Shown: positions 11,201 through 23,275, counted from the stretch's first letter. The stretch: 64,000 nucleotides of DNA from Smallanthus sonchifolius (GCA_023525975.1 CM042038.1:3535272-3599271); one strand, 5' to 3'. The notes: a model not told the origin generated them from the letters alone. A program made the numbers and translations.

Positions 11201-13265
11201 GTTAAAATTGATATCTGGCGGGTCAATGGTCGAACAGGTCGAAGGTGCATTTAAATGGTTAAATGCCGGAGCACATTTAAATGGTTAAAGCCTCTTAAAA
11301 GCAGTTGTTGAAGAATACTACTCAGTATCATATAGTGATATAAATTGTTGTCTAGGCTAACCCAACCAGATTTGACACGCATTAAATATTATTTGTTCGG
11401 AGCTGAACCATTTCAACCTGTTACCAAACAAGCCCGACCCGCCCATTTTGCCACCTCTGTAACATACCACAAGAACCATAAAGGTCGTAAAATAACACAC
11501 CTTTACACATGGAAGAATATGCTGAATTGCAAGTTCTGGGCTAAGAATCCTACTGAACTTTGTAACTTTTCCAGCAGCGGCAATACGCACTTCAGCCTCG
11601 TTATCTCGAAGTAGCCTCACATATGCTGGGACCAAGTCCGTCCTATCACAACCAGCCAGCCAAGAAAAAGTTAATTATAACAAAGTAAACAGATATCACT
11701 GATATAAAGATCACATATAAATGCTCTTATTTGACATAGGACAATGTTTGAAATGAAAATAAAGATTTTTATAGTGAAATATAAAACAAGAAAAAGATTG
11801 AAATTGAACATACTTGGTTGGTTCAGGGCCCACAGCTTCACATAGTTCATACAACTGATTAGCAACCATATAGCGAACACGCCAAGATTTGTCCTGATTT
11901 AAGAGAAACCATTCAAACAGTAAGTACTCTAAAGAAGTATTAGACTAATAACAAACTATAAACTACCTAATAGAGCACAAAAAGCTATTATTATAACAAT
12001 TTCTCAAAACTAAAAAGTTCTACAAAACAGATTACTTCAAAGGTATAAGTATTGTTTACTTAACAATAATATATCACATCTATCAAATCAAAAGAAACAG
12101 AAAAATAAACCCAAAACTCAGTAAAATATAAATGATCATAACAATGTCAAAGTTAAAATAAAACCCACCTGAGAAAAACTAACAATGACTGGAAGAATAT
12201 GTGCAACACAGTCCTGGGGTTCTAGCAACTTCCCAAGGGCAGCACAGCCCTCAACAGCTAGTAAACGAACAGAATCTTGGTCTGTAAGGAGGAGAAAAAG
12301 ATGCACCATCATAAGATAAATAAACATAGAAAAAGTTAAACCTAAAAAGGTAGAAGAAAACAATAAAATGGTAGCTACTACTTTACATTTAAAATCGAAA
12401 CTAATCAATTTATGGTATATAACATAGACATAGTTTCAGTGGTTATTTCCAACTTCAATAGCAAGGCAATGAGTTGCTTACAACACAAGTTATTGTTCAT
12501 CAGAATAATCAACCATAAAACATTGAAAATAAACAATTTACCATCTTGCGTAAGATCCTCAAAGATTTGCATAATGTCAGTCTTGAGATGAGCAGGTTCC
12601 ATAGTAGCAGCAAACTTCCCCAAATTCGTCGCAGCAGCTCTCCGAACCATTGGCATATCATCTTGACATAGCTGACCAAAAACAGACCTCAGTTCTGCCT
12701 TCAACGTCTCTGATGCACTAGGATAAGCAATGTGAAACAGTCCACAAGCAGAAACCCTAGCAGTGAACCATTCACCACCTGCCAGCCTCTGCAATCATAA
12801 ACATTAATCACAAAAAATGAAAAAAAAAGTATGGATCAAAATTAATAATATTTGATAACAGAATAAACTAACCTTAACCAGAGGTAAAAACCAATCAACC
12901 AAATCAGTTTCTCTCATTTGTGACCCGATCCTGCACAGCGACTCCACAGCTTTGTCCCTCACACACGTCTCTTCAACGGTACATAGCGTTTCAAGAGGAG
13001 GTAACAACACATGTGCAAACTCAATCCCTCCAACATAAGGAATGAAAACACCTAATTCCTCAGCCATTGCAAGAAGAACTTCATCATCATCATCATTATT
13101 TTCACTCAAAAAAGGAATCAATTCCTTCCTAGTCCTTTCCTCTCCTAAAGCACGAGCAATTGTAGACAGTCTCCTAATAGAGTTCAACCTTAGTTGAATA
13201 TCATCGTTCTTTAACTCGTCTATCAACACCGCTATGGGGTACAAAGGCTCGTCAACCATCGACAT
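8290..13265 (-). CDS. PP2AA: Protein phosphatase 2A 65 kDa scaffold subunit A
   Basis: Twelve coding exons are in phase: 13265-12873, 12788-12542, 12281-12169, 11893-11814, 11642-11501, 11094-11014, 10258-10154, 10055-9873, 9782-9690, 9604-9465, 9391-9325 and 8409-8290. They give 587 residues, the usual length of the family (RCN1/PP2AA). The start MSMVDEPLYPIAVLIDELKN and HEAT repeats along the whole length (for example DVRLNIISKLD, HWRVRLAIIEYIP and DPDVDVRFFANQAL) are characteristic. It is the scaffold that holds the catalytic C and regulatory B subunits of PP2A; in plants it affects auxin transport and hormone signalling. A non-coding 5' exon near 13622-13740 is spliced to 13274. Introns hold several MITE-like insertions. 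All key regions are intact. Confidence 0.96.
9032..9240. repeat. Two-copy tandem duplication (about 102 bp) in the last PP2AA intron
   Basis: A block starting AAACAAACCTCA(C/T)TGTGTATA and containing CTTCTTGATTTGACACG occurs twice in direct orientation, offset by about 102 bases, and is nearly identical. It lies between the last two coding exons. Confidence 0.85.
10450..11000. repeat. MITE-like repeat in a PP2AA intron
   Basis: The intron between exons 11094-11014 and 10258-10154 holds a region with GC-richer ends (GGCAATGGGATGG on the left, TCCCATTAAATTGGGAGTGG on the right) and internal words such as GGGTATCA. Similar words occur in PSRP-3 intron 1. The borders are not certain. Confidence 0.4.
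11153..11460. mobile_element. hAT-type MITE (AGAGGTGGCAA ends) in a PP2AA intron
   Basis: The ends AGAGGTGGCAA and TTGCCACCTCT form inverted repeats. The flanks AACATAGT and AACATACC look like a decayed 8 bp duplication. The interior has repeated GGTCAA/GACCC words. The same end sequence closes the element at 24643-25490. Confidence 0.6.
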
Positions 13266-13621
13266 TGTTCAATCCTAACAGTAATATAACAAAATCAACG
13301 AAATTAATTTCTGATTTCTCGAACATTCTATCAGAACTAAAATCGATGATAATATCAACAATTGAGATCAGTAAATTAAATTAACAAATTTGAGATCCGG
13401 AGTTAACCTAGAATTACAAATCTAGAGGCGGATAACAATTGAACGATTGAAATCATGAAATCTCATAATCGATATTTCTAGAACGGGACATCTAGGGCTA
13501 AACAGGCTTTATTAATTTACACATAATTTGGATCGAATAAATCGAAATTTGAAAGATTAAACTACAACGAAAGAGAGAAGAAGGTAACGGAGAGATGCCG
13601 GAGATAATCTACGTATCTTAC

Positions 13622-13740
13622 CGGCGGTGAGGAGTGCGTTTTCCGCTTTGTTCCGTACGATTGGAATAGCTTCTGGTTTGTTGAACACCACAAAGGGGAA
13701 AGCGACTTGGTATTCTACGGAATCGAGATAAATGCCCAAT
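13622..13740 (-). other. Probable non-coding first exon of PP2AA
   Basis: Minus-strand sequence ends CACCGCCG|GTAAGA at 13622, a strong donor. The matching acceptor TTAG lies at 13275-13277, nine bases before the PP2AA start codon. The upstream border was not determined. Confidence 0.55.
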
Positions 13741-13987
13741 TTACCGGATATTTACATCAACCGTTCCAACCAAAGTAATGACACGCGTAAAATAATCAGG
13801 TTTCGGGTTGTGATATCTAATATGTCTAATCGTTTTAATGATCCTTGTTGGGTTGACAAGTTTAATATGACCGACCCGCTTAATTAAACTAGTTGATGCA
13901 CCAACCCATTTACGACCCGTTTAACCAATTTCTTATATACCAGGTTTAGATAGAAGGCCCCAATACTATTCAACTAATGATTCGAAT

Positions 13988-14247
13988 TAGAGGCGCACAT
14001 CCAACCCGGGTTCGGGTTCAACCCGATAGTCACCCAAACCGGTTCCAACCATTTTCAAGCCGTAGGTTCGAAACCCTTTCTAGCTTTCCATTTCCATATA
14101 CAAAACCGGTTTCAAACCAATTTTCAAACCGGTCAAACCCCTCAAGAACTAGTTTGGACCCAACCCAGGTTCAGTAAAAACCCGATTTTAATTCCGTTGA
14201 CAACAACCTGACCCGGGTTAGGTTTCAACCCGATTTGTGCACCTCAA
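13988..14247. mobile_element. hAT-type MITE with CCGG-rich core, between PP2AA and PSRP-3
   Basis: It begins TAGAGGCGCACA and ends TGTGCACCTCAA. The flanks are ATTCGAAT (13980-13987) and ATTCTAAT (14248-14255), an 8 bp duplication with one change. The interior is rich in AACCCGG and AAACCGGTTT words. It is the same family as 23540-23862. It lies in the shared upstream region of two divergent genes. Confidence 0.7.
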
Positions 14248-14507
14248 ATTCTAATTATTTAAAATTGTCAGTTCTGATTTGGTTTCGGGCCGGGCCAAAT
14301 TATTTCAATAGATTTTTCCCAAGCGAATATGAACCATACTACGAATGGGCCTTTAGTTTAGAGGCCCAAATACCATGTTGAAAGTCATCTTTTGTTGTAT
14401 GGTCAGATCCCATCCCCCTTATCCAAACTGTCAAATGCTCACACACAGTCATACCCTTTTTTATCAAAACTTCATAATCTCTCTCTATTTTTTCTTCCAA
14501 ACACAAG

Positions 14508-15853
14508 ATGTTGTCAATGTCTATACATCAAGGAATCAAACCTTTGCCTTCTCAAAACCCCAATGTTGTTGGATTCTTGAAAACCCCGTGTTTATTCAAG
14601 ATTCATCAGTCTTCATCTTTTTGCAAGTCCACACTCGTTCACAGGTTTCACAGACTCTCTGTTTCAGCAGCTGTTGTTGCAGAAACTCCATTACCCCCTG
14701 TCATTGATCAAGAAGATGAGGTCTTCCCCCTCTCTCTTTCTCTCTCTATATATATACACACACATACATACACATACATGATACACCAACTGGGTAAAGA
14801 GGCCGTGTAGGCTCATGCTTGATTGTAAAACCGTGTCTCATACCCCGTCAATACTCGTCGTGTCAGGTAATCACCCGTTATACTCGTTAGTTTGTTAAAA
14901 CTACCCACAAATACATTTCTTACTATTTTAATTTTTAGATAATTTTATTACCCTATAAGATTAGAAATATAAATATTAAAAATTCTTGAATTAGTAGATT
15001 ATGCTATTACCAAAAACAAAAGGAAATAAAAATATAAAGAAAATGTTTATGGGTATGATTCGGGTAAACTTGTATGTATGTTTCGGTTAATCAAGACGGG
15101 TATCACCTAATACCATATCAGTGAAATTTTTTAAAATTAGTATCATACCTGAATACCCATACATGAAATTTTTTAAAATGTTTTGGGTATCAGGTTCGTT
15201 TGTCATCACTAATGTTCCCCTATCGGTCCGCTATTGAACGACGATATAAAATAATTTTACAAATTATATATATTTGTGTGTAACTGATTTAAAACAAATT
15301 ATGAAACTATTTTTATCTTTTGGTATGGATTTGTAATGTTAACAAAATATAAAGCTAGAACAAACAAAATATGAAACCTAAAATAGTAAAGAATCAGCAA
15401 ATTGAGATTTTACAATTTAAAAAATAAAGAATTTTGAACTACGGTCCATCCACTAGTCCAGTGACCGGTTCAAATGGTCTCAATCGGGCCAGTTATGTCT
15501 CCGATTATCGCAACATTGATTGTATGAATCAAGCAATCATCATGTATTTTAAAATTATGATATTGAGGGTGATTAATTTCTTGACAATACCAGGGAAACA
15601 AGATTCAAAAGCCAAAAATAGTGTTGAAGTTGATATGGATGGAAAAGAACATAGGGCTTGGGCTTGATCAAGAGATACCAGGACATGGGTCTATCCCTTT
15701 GAGTCCTTACTTCTTTTGGCCAAGGAAAGATGCTTGGGAACCACTTTGGAAAGCAAGCCTTGGATCTCTCAAAAAAAGATGATCATACTCCTTAACCAAG
15801 CCACTGATATCATCAATCTTTGGCAACAAAGTGGTGGCAGTTTGACATCATAA
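14508..15853 (+). pseudogene. PSRP3: Plastid-specific 30S ribosomal protein 3 (Ycf65-like), frameshifted
   Basis: Exon 1 (14508-14720) encodes 71 residues, Ser-rich and basic with few acids, like a chloroplast transit peptide. The intron ends CAG at 15593. Exon 2 from 15594 reads KPKIVLKLIWMEKNIGLGLD and then IPLSPYFFWPRKDAWE, the core of PSRP-3. Right after DAWE (about 15740) the frame breaks and stops at 15780-15782. The conserved ending ESKPWISQKKMIILLNQAT through LWQQSGG continues in another frame to a stop at 15851-15853. Compared with the family, about three codons plus a base are missing at the break. The product would normally be a small-subunit protein of plastid ribosomes. It is either a recent pseudogene, a truncated allele or an assembly error. 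Confidence 0.85.
15235..15500. repeat. Intron-associated repeat, copy 1 (PSRP-3 intron)
   Basis: It shares words with copies at 20925, 34965, 35380 and 44860: TATGAAAC, a segment like TTTTGG(T/C)ATG(A/G)ATTTG followed by AACAAAATAT, and ACGGTCCA(T/A)CCA near one end. There is no coding potential. The borders are approximate. Confidence 0.6.
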
Positions 15854-16839
15854 ACATGTTGTAACTCCCAACATAAGTTTCATTTGTTTGATTCCTTGTT
15901 TCTCATTTGTTAAATGTAGTCTATCTTTGCAAAAGTGACTCAAAACCTCTTGGTTTGTGATCCATTATTTCATCATCAAAGTACAGAATTGCCCTCGGGC
16001 TTTTGACTTAAAGCAAGTCGTCTACACGTATGTATTCTAAACGTGTTAGGTCCTTTTAAGACTATGTCGAAATATGTCATGGTAACACAAAATTGCTCAA
16101 ACTTTATTTTTACAATATAAAATTACTAAAATTGTTATGCAAACTTGATTATTTTAATAGGATATTAAGTTTTATTGCAGGTACAATTATTCAAAATGTT
16201 ATATTAATGTCACTCAAATGATAAAACAGCATCACACGTCGAGAAATATCAATTTGAATTGTTTATATCCATTACAACTAAATAATCACAAGAACTTATA
16301 AAATAATTTTTTTATTTAAATATATCATCTCAAACCGAGATAAAGTATTCAACAATTATTTAGCATGATTTAATACTATCAAAATCAAATTTTATGCCTT
16401 GTAACATATAATATAAGTATATTGGAAAAGGTTCGGTTAAAAATTGAATTTTCACTAAGAAATTGGATCAAATGAACTCCGATTGAACTAATTTCAGCGG
16501 TGTTGGAACTGACTCGTCGAAATAAAGCCTCAATCAAAGTTTGTTTGACCCGGTTTTAGTTAATAAATAAATAATTTCTTATTTTTTTTTGGTGAAAATT
16601 CACTTATTATTTAAACTCCCCGTATATAACCTTGTTTTAAATTTAAATATAAGAATATATTTTTTTTCAAGCAATATGATACGGTGCCGTATAAACGAAA
16701 CGGTTTTCTTCATTGGAGCCCCATCCATTCCACCCGGATCCATCACGCTTTCACTTCCATTTTTAGGCGAGGTATTTGATCAGAAAATTTTCCCACGCTC
16801 TTCCATCCTCTTTGATACTCCAAACTCTAAATCGATACG
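15854..16839. other. PSRP-3 to HOP2 intergenic region
   Basis: The 3' flank of PSRP-3 leads into AT-rich DNA and then the HOP2 leader. The sequence just before 16840 is GC-richer and reads like a 5' untranslated region. No separate gene was seen. Confidence 0.4.
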
Positions 16840-19146
16840 ATGGCTCCCAAATCCGATAGCGCCGAAGGTTAATTTCATCTCGTCTCTGTAAATTTGAACT
16901 CACAGTTTATCATTTCATCGATTGTTATGTTAATCCGTGCGCCGTTGTATAATTTGCAGGAATCGTGCTTAACTTCGTCAACGAGGTATAAATTAGTACC
17001 CTATCTCAAATTTGTAGCTCAAATCTGGTTAATCGAGATTGTTATAAGTTATTTAAGATAATATGGTTTCAGAGCTCTCAAAAAATGTTTCAATTTCCGT
17101 ACGGTTTCCGTTAGATCTTCAGCTTAATGTGAAAGTATTGCAAGTTTGCGATATTATCAGTCTGGATTTTGTGTTATTTACTTTTTTGTTGACAACATCG
17201 TTTTGAAGCTTATATAAAAAGACTTTTGTAATATATTTTACCTAGAATTGTTATTCCAGAATGCTATAGTTTAAAACAGTTTTTTACTAATAAGGCTTTA
17301 ATGTTGCTCAGGTTTGTAAGTTTGAACATGACAGCGTTTCTCAAGTTTGATTTAGATGATATCCATTTAAGATACAATCGTTTTCTTGTTTTATGTTTAA
17401 TCTAACTGCAATCCATTAATTGTGAAATCCATTTTGGAGCTTCTTCTGTTATACAATAGATGGCCTTCTACATAACATGGTTTTGGTGTTTAAATGTTTA
17501 AAACTTTACTAACCTCAGATAGGTGTATATCATGTGGTAAGTTGGTTGGAATTACCTTTATAATTGAAGTTCAGGGTGGAAGTTATCTAAAAGATGATAC
17601 CCTTAGGTCAAGATAATTAATGCAAAGGGGTCTGAAGTTTGTGTATCTTTGTTAACCTTGGAATTGGTGAACCGGTTTCTTGTTTAAATTATGGATTCTA
17701 CTCTTGTGACAATGGATTCTAAGTAATGAACATCAAAAGATCAAAAGATATTGCTACTAGTTCTTCTGTTTATTATATACTTGTATAACAGCTCTCATGA
17801 AGAACGATTGAGTTCTAGATGTACTGTTTTTGGAATGTATTTTGCGTTATAAGGAAAACTCATCACAAAATCCCTTCCTCCACTTAGTTTTTTGAACGGC
17901 AACACCTAGATATTCTAGGATAATTGGGTTTCCCAGAGGCAACACCTAGAACATCCAAGGCAGCCCATCCCAGGAGGAACCCCCCAACTGGGTAAACCCC
18001 ATGACCTGGCTACAGACCCCTTTTTTGTTGTGGCCCGGATTTGATCCGTCGACCTTCAATTTGGAAGTCACTGGGGTACCGCCAGGACAAAGCCCCTTTG
18101 GTTCCTACACTTAATTGGAGTTTGTTTTCGTATGCTGTTCTATTTTGTTTTTGAAGGATTTACTATTTATCATTCTGTCTCTGATCTCTTTTTTTGTGGT
18201 GTTGCATTCTACAGCAAAATAGACCCCTGAATTCTCAAGTGGTTGCTGATTTCTTGCAAAAATTTAATTTGAAAAAGACTGCCGTACAGAAGGCTCTTGA
18301 TAATCTTGCTGACAGTGGAAAAATAACTTTCAAAGAATATGGTAAACAGAAGATATATATTGCTCGACAAGATCAATTTCAGATTCCAAACACAGAAGAG
18401 CTTAATCAAATGAAAGAAGAAAATGCAAAATTACAAGAGATGCTGGAAGAACAAAAAAAGGCAAACAGTCATATTGAGGGAGGTACTCTTTCTATATTGT
18501 TCTCTGAATTAATAAAAGTTTCTAATCACAACATTGCTGGTTTTGCCTTCACATTCAAACTCAATTTCATACATGAATTTTTATTTGTTAATGTGATAAT
18601 CTTCATTTTTGTAGAGATCAAGTCTTTGCAGTCAAACCTAACACTGGATGAGATACTATCTAATGATGCTAAGCTAAGAAAGCAGGTTCTTGAAATGACT
18701 AATCTGCCTCGTTTACGGGTTTATCTTGATATCCTTTTTAATTATTTCTGATTTTGAGACTAATTATTTTATAATTGTATTAGGTCGAAGAAATGGAAGA
18801 GAGATTGACTAAATTACGTGAAGGGGTAACTTTGGTAAGCCCAGAAGAACGAAAGATTGTTGAGAAAACTTTCTCAGATGCAATCAATCATTGGAGAAAG
18901 AGGAAGAGGATGTTTAAAGACGTTTGGGATACTATTACTGAAAACTCACCCAAAAATCCAAATGAGTTTAAGGTTTTTTTTATTAAATAATCTTTATTAT
19001 TGCAAATGCTTGTTGAAAATATTATTATGTAATGTGAGATACGTCTGCAGGAGGAACTTGGTCTTGAATATGATGAAGATATTGGTGTGAGTTTGCAGAC
19101 ATATGCCACTTTAATGCCACATGGACCTAAGCGTCTTAGGGGATAG
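16840..19146 (+). CDS. HOP2: Homologous-pairing protein 2 (HOP2/TBPIP), meiotic recombination
   Basis: Six exons are in phase: 16840-16867, 16960-16985, 18215-18482, 18615-18685, 18784-18972 and 19051-19146. They give 225 residues, the family's usual size. The N-terminal part is a winged-helix domain (VVADFLQKFNLKKTAVQKAL, then LADSGKITFKEYGKQKIYIA). A long coiled coil follows (NQMKEENAKLQEMLEEQKK, then LRKQVEEMEERLTKLREGV). The C-terminal part has WRKRKRMFKDVWDTITENSP and EELGLEYDEDIG. By family knowledge it works with MND1 to promote DMC1/RAD51 strand invasion between homologues in meiosis. Intron 2 (1.2 kb) contains a SINE. The gene appears intact. Confidence 0.95.
17885..18107 (-). mobile_element. 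tRNA-derived SINE in HOP2 intron 2
   Basis: On the minus strand it starts near 18107 with GGGGCTTTGTCCTGGCGGTACC, in which an internal A-box-like CCTGGCGGTACC can be read. A B-box-like GATCAAATCC follows about 45 bases later, and then a GC-rich body. It has no coding potential and contrasts in composition with the AT-rich intron around it. No clear target duplication was identified. Confidence 0.6.
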
Positions 19147-19888
19147 CAGCTTTCATCCAGCATGTCACATTTATGAATGTTTAAGCCAGTACAGGTAAAT
19201 CAGTTTGATAAATTAGTAGTTCCGTTACAGTTTAAAAATGGTTAATGATTTTGACTTTGATATTGAATTAGTCTTTCCAGTTACCATGTCATGTAAATTG
19301 ATTTTAGAGAATATAAAAAAGTTATAAAGCTTTGACATTTATCATAATACCATTCTATATAAATGGTCACCTGGATACTTTGAAAAGCTAAGAAAAGAGT
19401 TCATATTTTCATATGAAAAGTCGTGTGGAAAAGTAGTCCAAAACTGTGAAAGAGTTGACTAGGATCAAAGTCAGAGAAAACAGCTTTTCCGGTCAAAATT
19501 GGATACACCTTATCTTGTAACAACCTAGTACACAAAAAAACCGTTTACCAAGTTTGATGCTGCCATGCTGGACTATTATATCTAATTACTAAGGTATGGC
19601 TTGTAGGTTTGATGTATTTAATTTACAATAATATACTAGAACTTATCCGTTTCAACCCGATTCTGTTTTGACCCGTTCCTAATCTGCTCGACCCATCCAT
19701 CTTGCTACCTCTACTAATACACTTATGGCTAAATATGTTGTTCATACAGAAAGTTAATAAAAAAAATGCGACCCTCTAAATATAATCAATACAAATATGA
19801 AACCCTATATCCTTCATAAAATAATCAAAATTAATATCCAAACCCAAAATTAAAAGAACCCAATCAACACTACAACACTTACAAAAGC
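19147..19888. other. 3' ends of convergent HOP2 and IST1-like genes
   Basis: The two genes converge here. Around 19640-19720 there is a fragment with CGACCCATCC and CTACCTCTA, like the end of the GGTGGCAA-type MITEs. Nothing else was recognised. Confidence 0.45.
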
Positions 19889-21438
19889 CTATGATCCGGC
19901 CTTGAGGTTAGCTTGATGCTTGAACGGAAACTGCTTATAAGATGAAAAATATACTGTCCTAGATGGAAACCCTGTTGTTTCTTTTTCAATCTTATACTTG
20001 CTTCCATCTAAATCCATCTTCTCAAATGACCTTATATTATCATCATCCAAATAATCATTTGGATATAAATCATCAAATTCTTCCACTTCCATGTCATATT
20101 TTGATCTTTCACCTTCATCTTCTTCAACAATCTCATCACAGTCCGATTCAGAATCATATCTTGAACTTGACTCACTCATGTGAGGTTTTGACTTCACGGG
20201 CTCAGAATTAAGCACGTTTTCAAGTTGAGAATCAGGACTTTCTGGACAATCAGAGTTAAGTGACTCTGAGCGGGCAAGTTCTGCCGCCACTTTGGCTGCA
20301 GTAGCAGGCAAAACTGTTGCTTCTAGTTGCAAAACGATACCATCTTCTCCAGCAATTCCTGTAAGCATCATTGTTCTGTTCTCCAAACTCAGCTCCTTTA
20401 TTGACAGTTTTTGTATCATCTAAACATCATACAAACATGTTTCATATGTTAGAATTACAAAATAACATATGTATTTATTTGAAAACATGAATACCAAATA
20501 TTAGTGTTTCTTACTTTTTGACTAACTCCACTGTTACTTTTTCCACCATTAACAAGTTCCTTTCCAAAACGAGCGGTCAGGATCCCACGGATCTCTTGAA
20601 GCTCGGGGAACTCCCCACATCTTGGAGCTGCATATAGCAGGCTCGATACGGCCTCTTTCAGTTCTTCTGGACAATCACTGTTGAAAGAGTTTGTAAACAA
20701 AAAACATAAACCATATGTCGAATTTCATGTAAACTAAAGTGAAAAATCAGAAAAAGTACGTACATTGCTCGGTCTATGAGGTTGACCTTTTGTTTGAGGA
20801 GATGACAATAGTCATGTATCATATCATACACAACCAACATGTTCTGTTCCTTGATCACTTGCTCAATCTGTCACATATAATTTTATTAGTATCAAATGTA
20901 TGATATATGATTTTTTTTTTATTATCAGTATCAGACCGCCCGGTTTGACAGTTTAAATGTTAGGTCATGGTGCTTAAAGTGAATTTTTTTTACAAAATCA
21001 TTAAAATAACTAAGATTTGCATATTCTAAAATAAATAAATAATATGTATACATACACACATGTAATAAAGGTTATAAACGATCTGTTTGGTTTACACTGC
21101 TGGTTCCAAGTTTTAAACCAGATTGAACCGTTAAACTGAACTATGATCTCAAAACGCCCTGACTTGCTTCTATTTAGACAGTCTGTTTGGTTGATATATT
21201 AACCGTTTTCTAATAAAAAACAAATTTAAGGATGGAGAAAGAGATAGAGTACCCGAAGGAGGGCTTCTTGGTGGCGGTTAAGGCGGAGGAGTTGAATAAG
21301 ATCAGAGTGAGCTATGGTGGACCGAGCATGGCGGTGGTTCTTGAGGATAGCGAGGCGGGAGATGGCGTGGTTTACGGCGGTTTTAAGCTTGGAGTTCTTG
21401 AATCTCCGGCCAATGAGTGCATCAAGCTTTCTTCCCAT
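19889..21438 (-). CDS. IST1-like protein (regulator of Vps4 activity, ESCRT pathway)
   Basis: Four exons are in phase: 21438-21253, 20867-20764, 20677-20515 and 20419-19889. They give 327 residues. The start MGRKLDALIGRRFKNSKLKT, then QLLRLNRHQEALLR, EEVI-type helices (MLVVYDMIHDYCHLL) and the signature RCGEFPELQEIRGILTARFG define the Ist1 domain in the first 150 residues. The C-terminal half is acidic and Ser-rich. By family knowledge Ist1 proteins bind Vps4 and CHMP1 and tune ESCRT-III disassembly in multivesicular body sorting. I set the start at MGRK rather than the in-frame ATG 78 bases upstream, because the family begins there. The C-terminus lacks an obvious MIM motif that I can name. 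Confidence 0.88.
20925..21205. repeat. Intron-associated repeat, copy 2 (IST1-like intron 1)
   Basis: It begins TATCAGACCGCCCGGTTTGAC and ends near CAGTCTGTTTGGTTGATATA. It fills most of the intron between exons 21438-21253 and 20867-20764. It shares terminal and internal words with the copies in PSRP-3, ACD11-like and NPF3.1 introns. Confidence 0.55.
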
Positions 21439-21549
21439 GGTTTGTTTTTTGCTTGGTGTTCTTGGGATGAAAACTATGCACAAGTTGATCAAGTAAGAAA
21501 CAAGAGGTTGAGACAATGAGACCCTTTTTAAGAAAATAATATATGGGTA

Positions 21550-22930
21550 TTTTATATTTTATAATATGGTACCTTAAGGTTTGTCACTATTACATTTTAA
21601 CCCCTTTGACTCTTTAAAACTTGTTCTCTCCGAGTGATGTATTTGTTTGGGAATAAGCAAAGTGCGCAGTTTTACCAGGAGGGGATGATGGACTATTTCG
21701 TCATTTGGCAATTTTAAGCGTGTGACTGTTTAAATCAACTCTGGTGACCCAATCCATACCAGTCGCCTAGAAAGTTGGAAACGGCGTTTAATACGTGGGC
21801 CAATTCCTTTAGAGACAAGTCTAATTAATACTACGATTACGACTCCACCTTCCTCTATTAAAACTAGTATTAAGACGTGCAAGTTTTAAACCCCGAAAAC
21901 AGTTAATGCATTAGAAACTTTATACAAACAAAAGCAAAACCTTTATGTAAATCCACGTGTTATAGCAAGAGCGTTGATAATATTTAAAATATTATACAAA
22001 AAAACGAAAGCGCTAAAAAGCTGAGATTAAAACGTTGATAAAGATAAACACTTGAAACTTTACATACATGAACGAAACCATGGAAACCTGCGTGTTCCGA
22101 CAAGGATGTAGATAATGCTTTAAAAATTTAACGTCGAAAATTTAATAAAATAATCACGTCGCAATGGTAAAAAATGAAACTGTTAAAAAATTCATGTCGA
22201 AATGTTGATAAAAATAAGAACGTTGCCACAAAAATTTATAAAACATGATATTTTAAAAATTGTAGAAGGAAAATTAAAAAAAAAAAAATCAAATCCTTAT
22301 AGCGTTGATGCTTTTTATGTTTATGCTCGACTTACATTATGACAATGCTTTTACCTTAATTACAACGTCACCGGATTTCATATTTTTTTTTAAATAGTTC
22401 TAAAACTTTTATTGGTTCTAATATGAATCCGCTCTTATATTATACGTATGCATTAAAACGCATTACAAGGTTAGTGGTTGACTAATCGTTTATTAGCATA
22501 TGCATATTTTGACACGTACAATAACCATTGATTATTACATATACATATTTTGATATCGTTACTTTTTTAACTTTTTTTACTTCAGTTAAACGAGGTCATT
22601 CAAATAACTAGGTTTAAGTTGAGTTAACAAACAGAACCGGTATATAGACACTACACTAGCATTGGTTTATAAGATCATTTTTGTTATAACTAAAATCTAA
22701 AGTTACACATTATCATCCAAAACTTTTATGATAATCATGTATATTTTGCTTGCTAAAAAATTCAACACTCACTTTTATCACTATCCTTTAGACTAATTAC
22801 TTCAACAGTTAACGAAACATATCATATGATGCCCGGGCTCAAAGTCTTAAATTAAACAAGCTTCAAGTTAGACCCAAGCTTGATAATAAACACCTTACAC
22901 TAATAAGGAATCCAAATCAACACCTTACAC
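21550..22930. other. Gene-free AT-rich region
   Basis: The first 200 bases are probably the IST1-like promoter. From about 21860 to 22330 there are repeated CGTTGATAA/AACGTTGATAAA words typical of an old transposon. No open frame of interest was seen. Confidence 0.4.
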
Positions 22931-22935
22931 TTTTC

Positions 22936-23275
22936 CCATGAGCTAGTGGTGAAGTGGTAAGGGAAAGACTTGGTATTCCTAGTGACCCAGGTTCAATCCA
23001 TGTCCTCTACATTAGTTTTTGCGACATGCAAATAAGGCCTAGCTTAGGTTGATACACCTGGGTTTTTCCCACGCCGATCCAGGGTTCGAGCCTCGGCTCT
23101 CCCTCAAGCCCGAAAGGGGCCATATTGGGTGGGATTTTTTCTTGGATGCTCTTCAACTCTGACGCCAAGTGGGTCCGGTTAAGACAACATATTGGCCGTA
23201 GTTGGACAACGCTCTCCTATGAAACGGGGGATGCGACGTCATAATATTCGATGTTCGCCTTTCAAAAAAAAAAAA
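22936..23275 (+). mobile_element. tRNA-derived SINE with poly(A) tail
   Basis: The head has an A-box-like TAGTGGTGAAGTGGTAAG and a B-box-like GGTTCAATCC, spaced as in a tRNA promoter. A second B-box-like GGGTTCGAGCC lies near 23085. The body contains CTCTGACGCCAAGTGGG and ends GATGTTCGCC before an A tract at 23264-23275. The same body recurs at 51985-52185 (+) and 62290-62562 (-). This copy has about 75 bases after the head that the 62 kb copy lacks. Confidence 0.85.

Noticed and set aside
13557..13739. Minus-strand 60-residue frame upstream of PP2AA
   Set aside because: It crosses a strong donor GTAAGA and fits a non-coding first exon better than a protein.
16589..16891. Plus-strand 100-residue frame over the HOP2 start
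   Set aside because: It is in a different frame from the HOP2 first exon and shows no domain; it is the GC-richer leader of HOP2.
22936..23090. Possible tRNA gene because of A- and B-box-like words
   Set aside because: No cloverleaf closes, and the sequence continues into a repeated body with a poly(A) tail, so it is a SINE.
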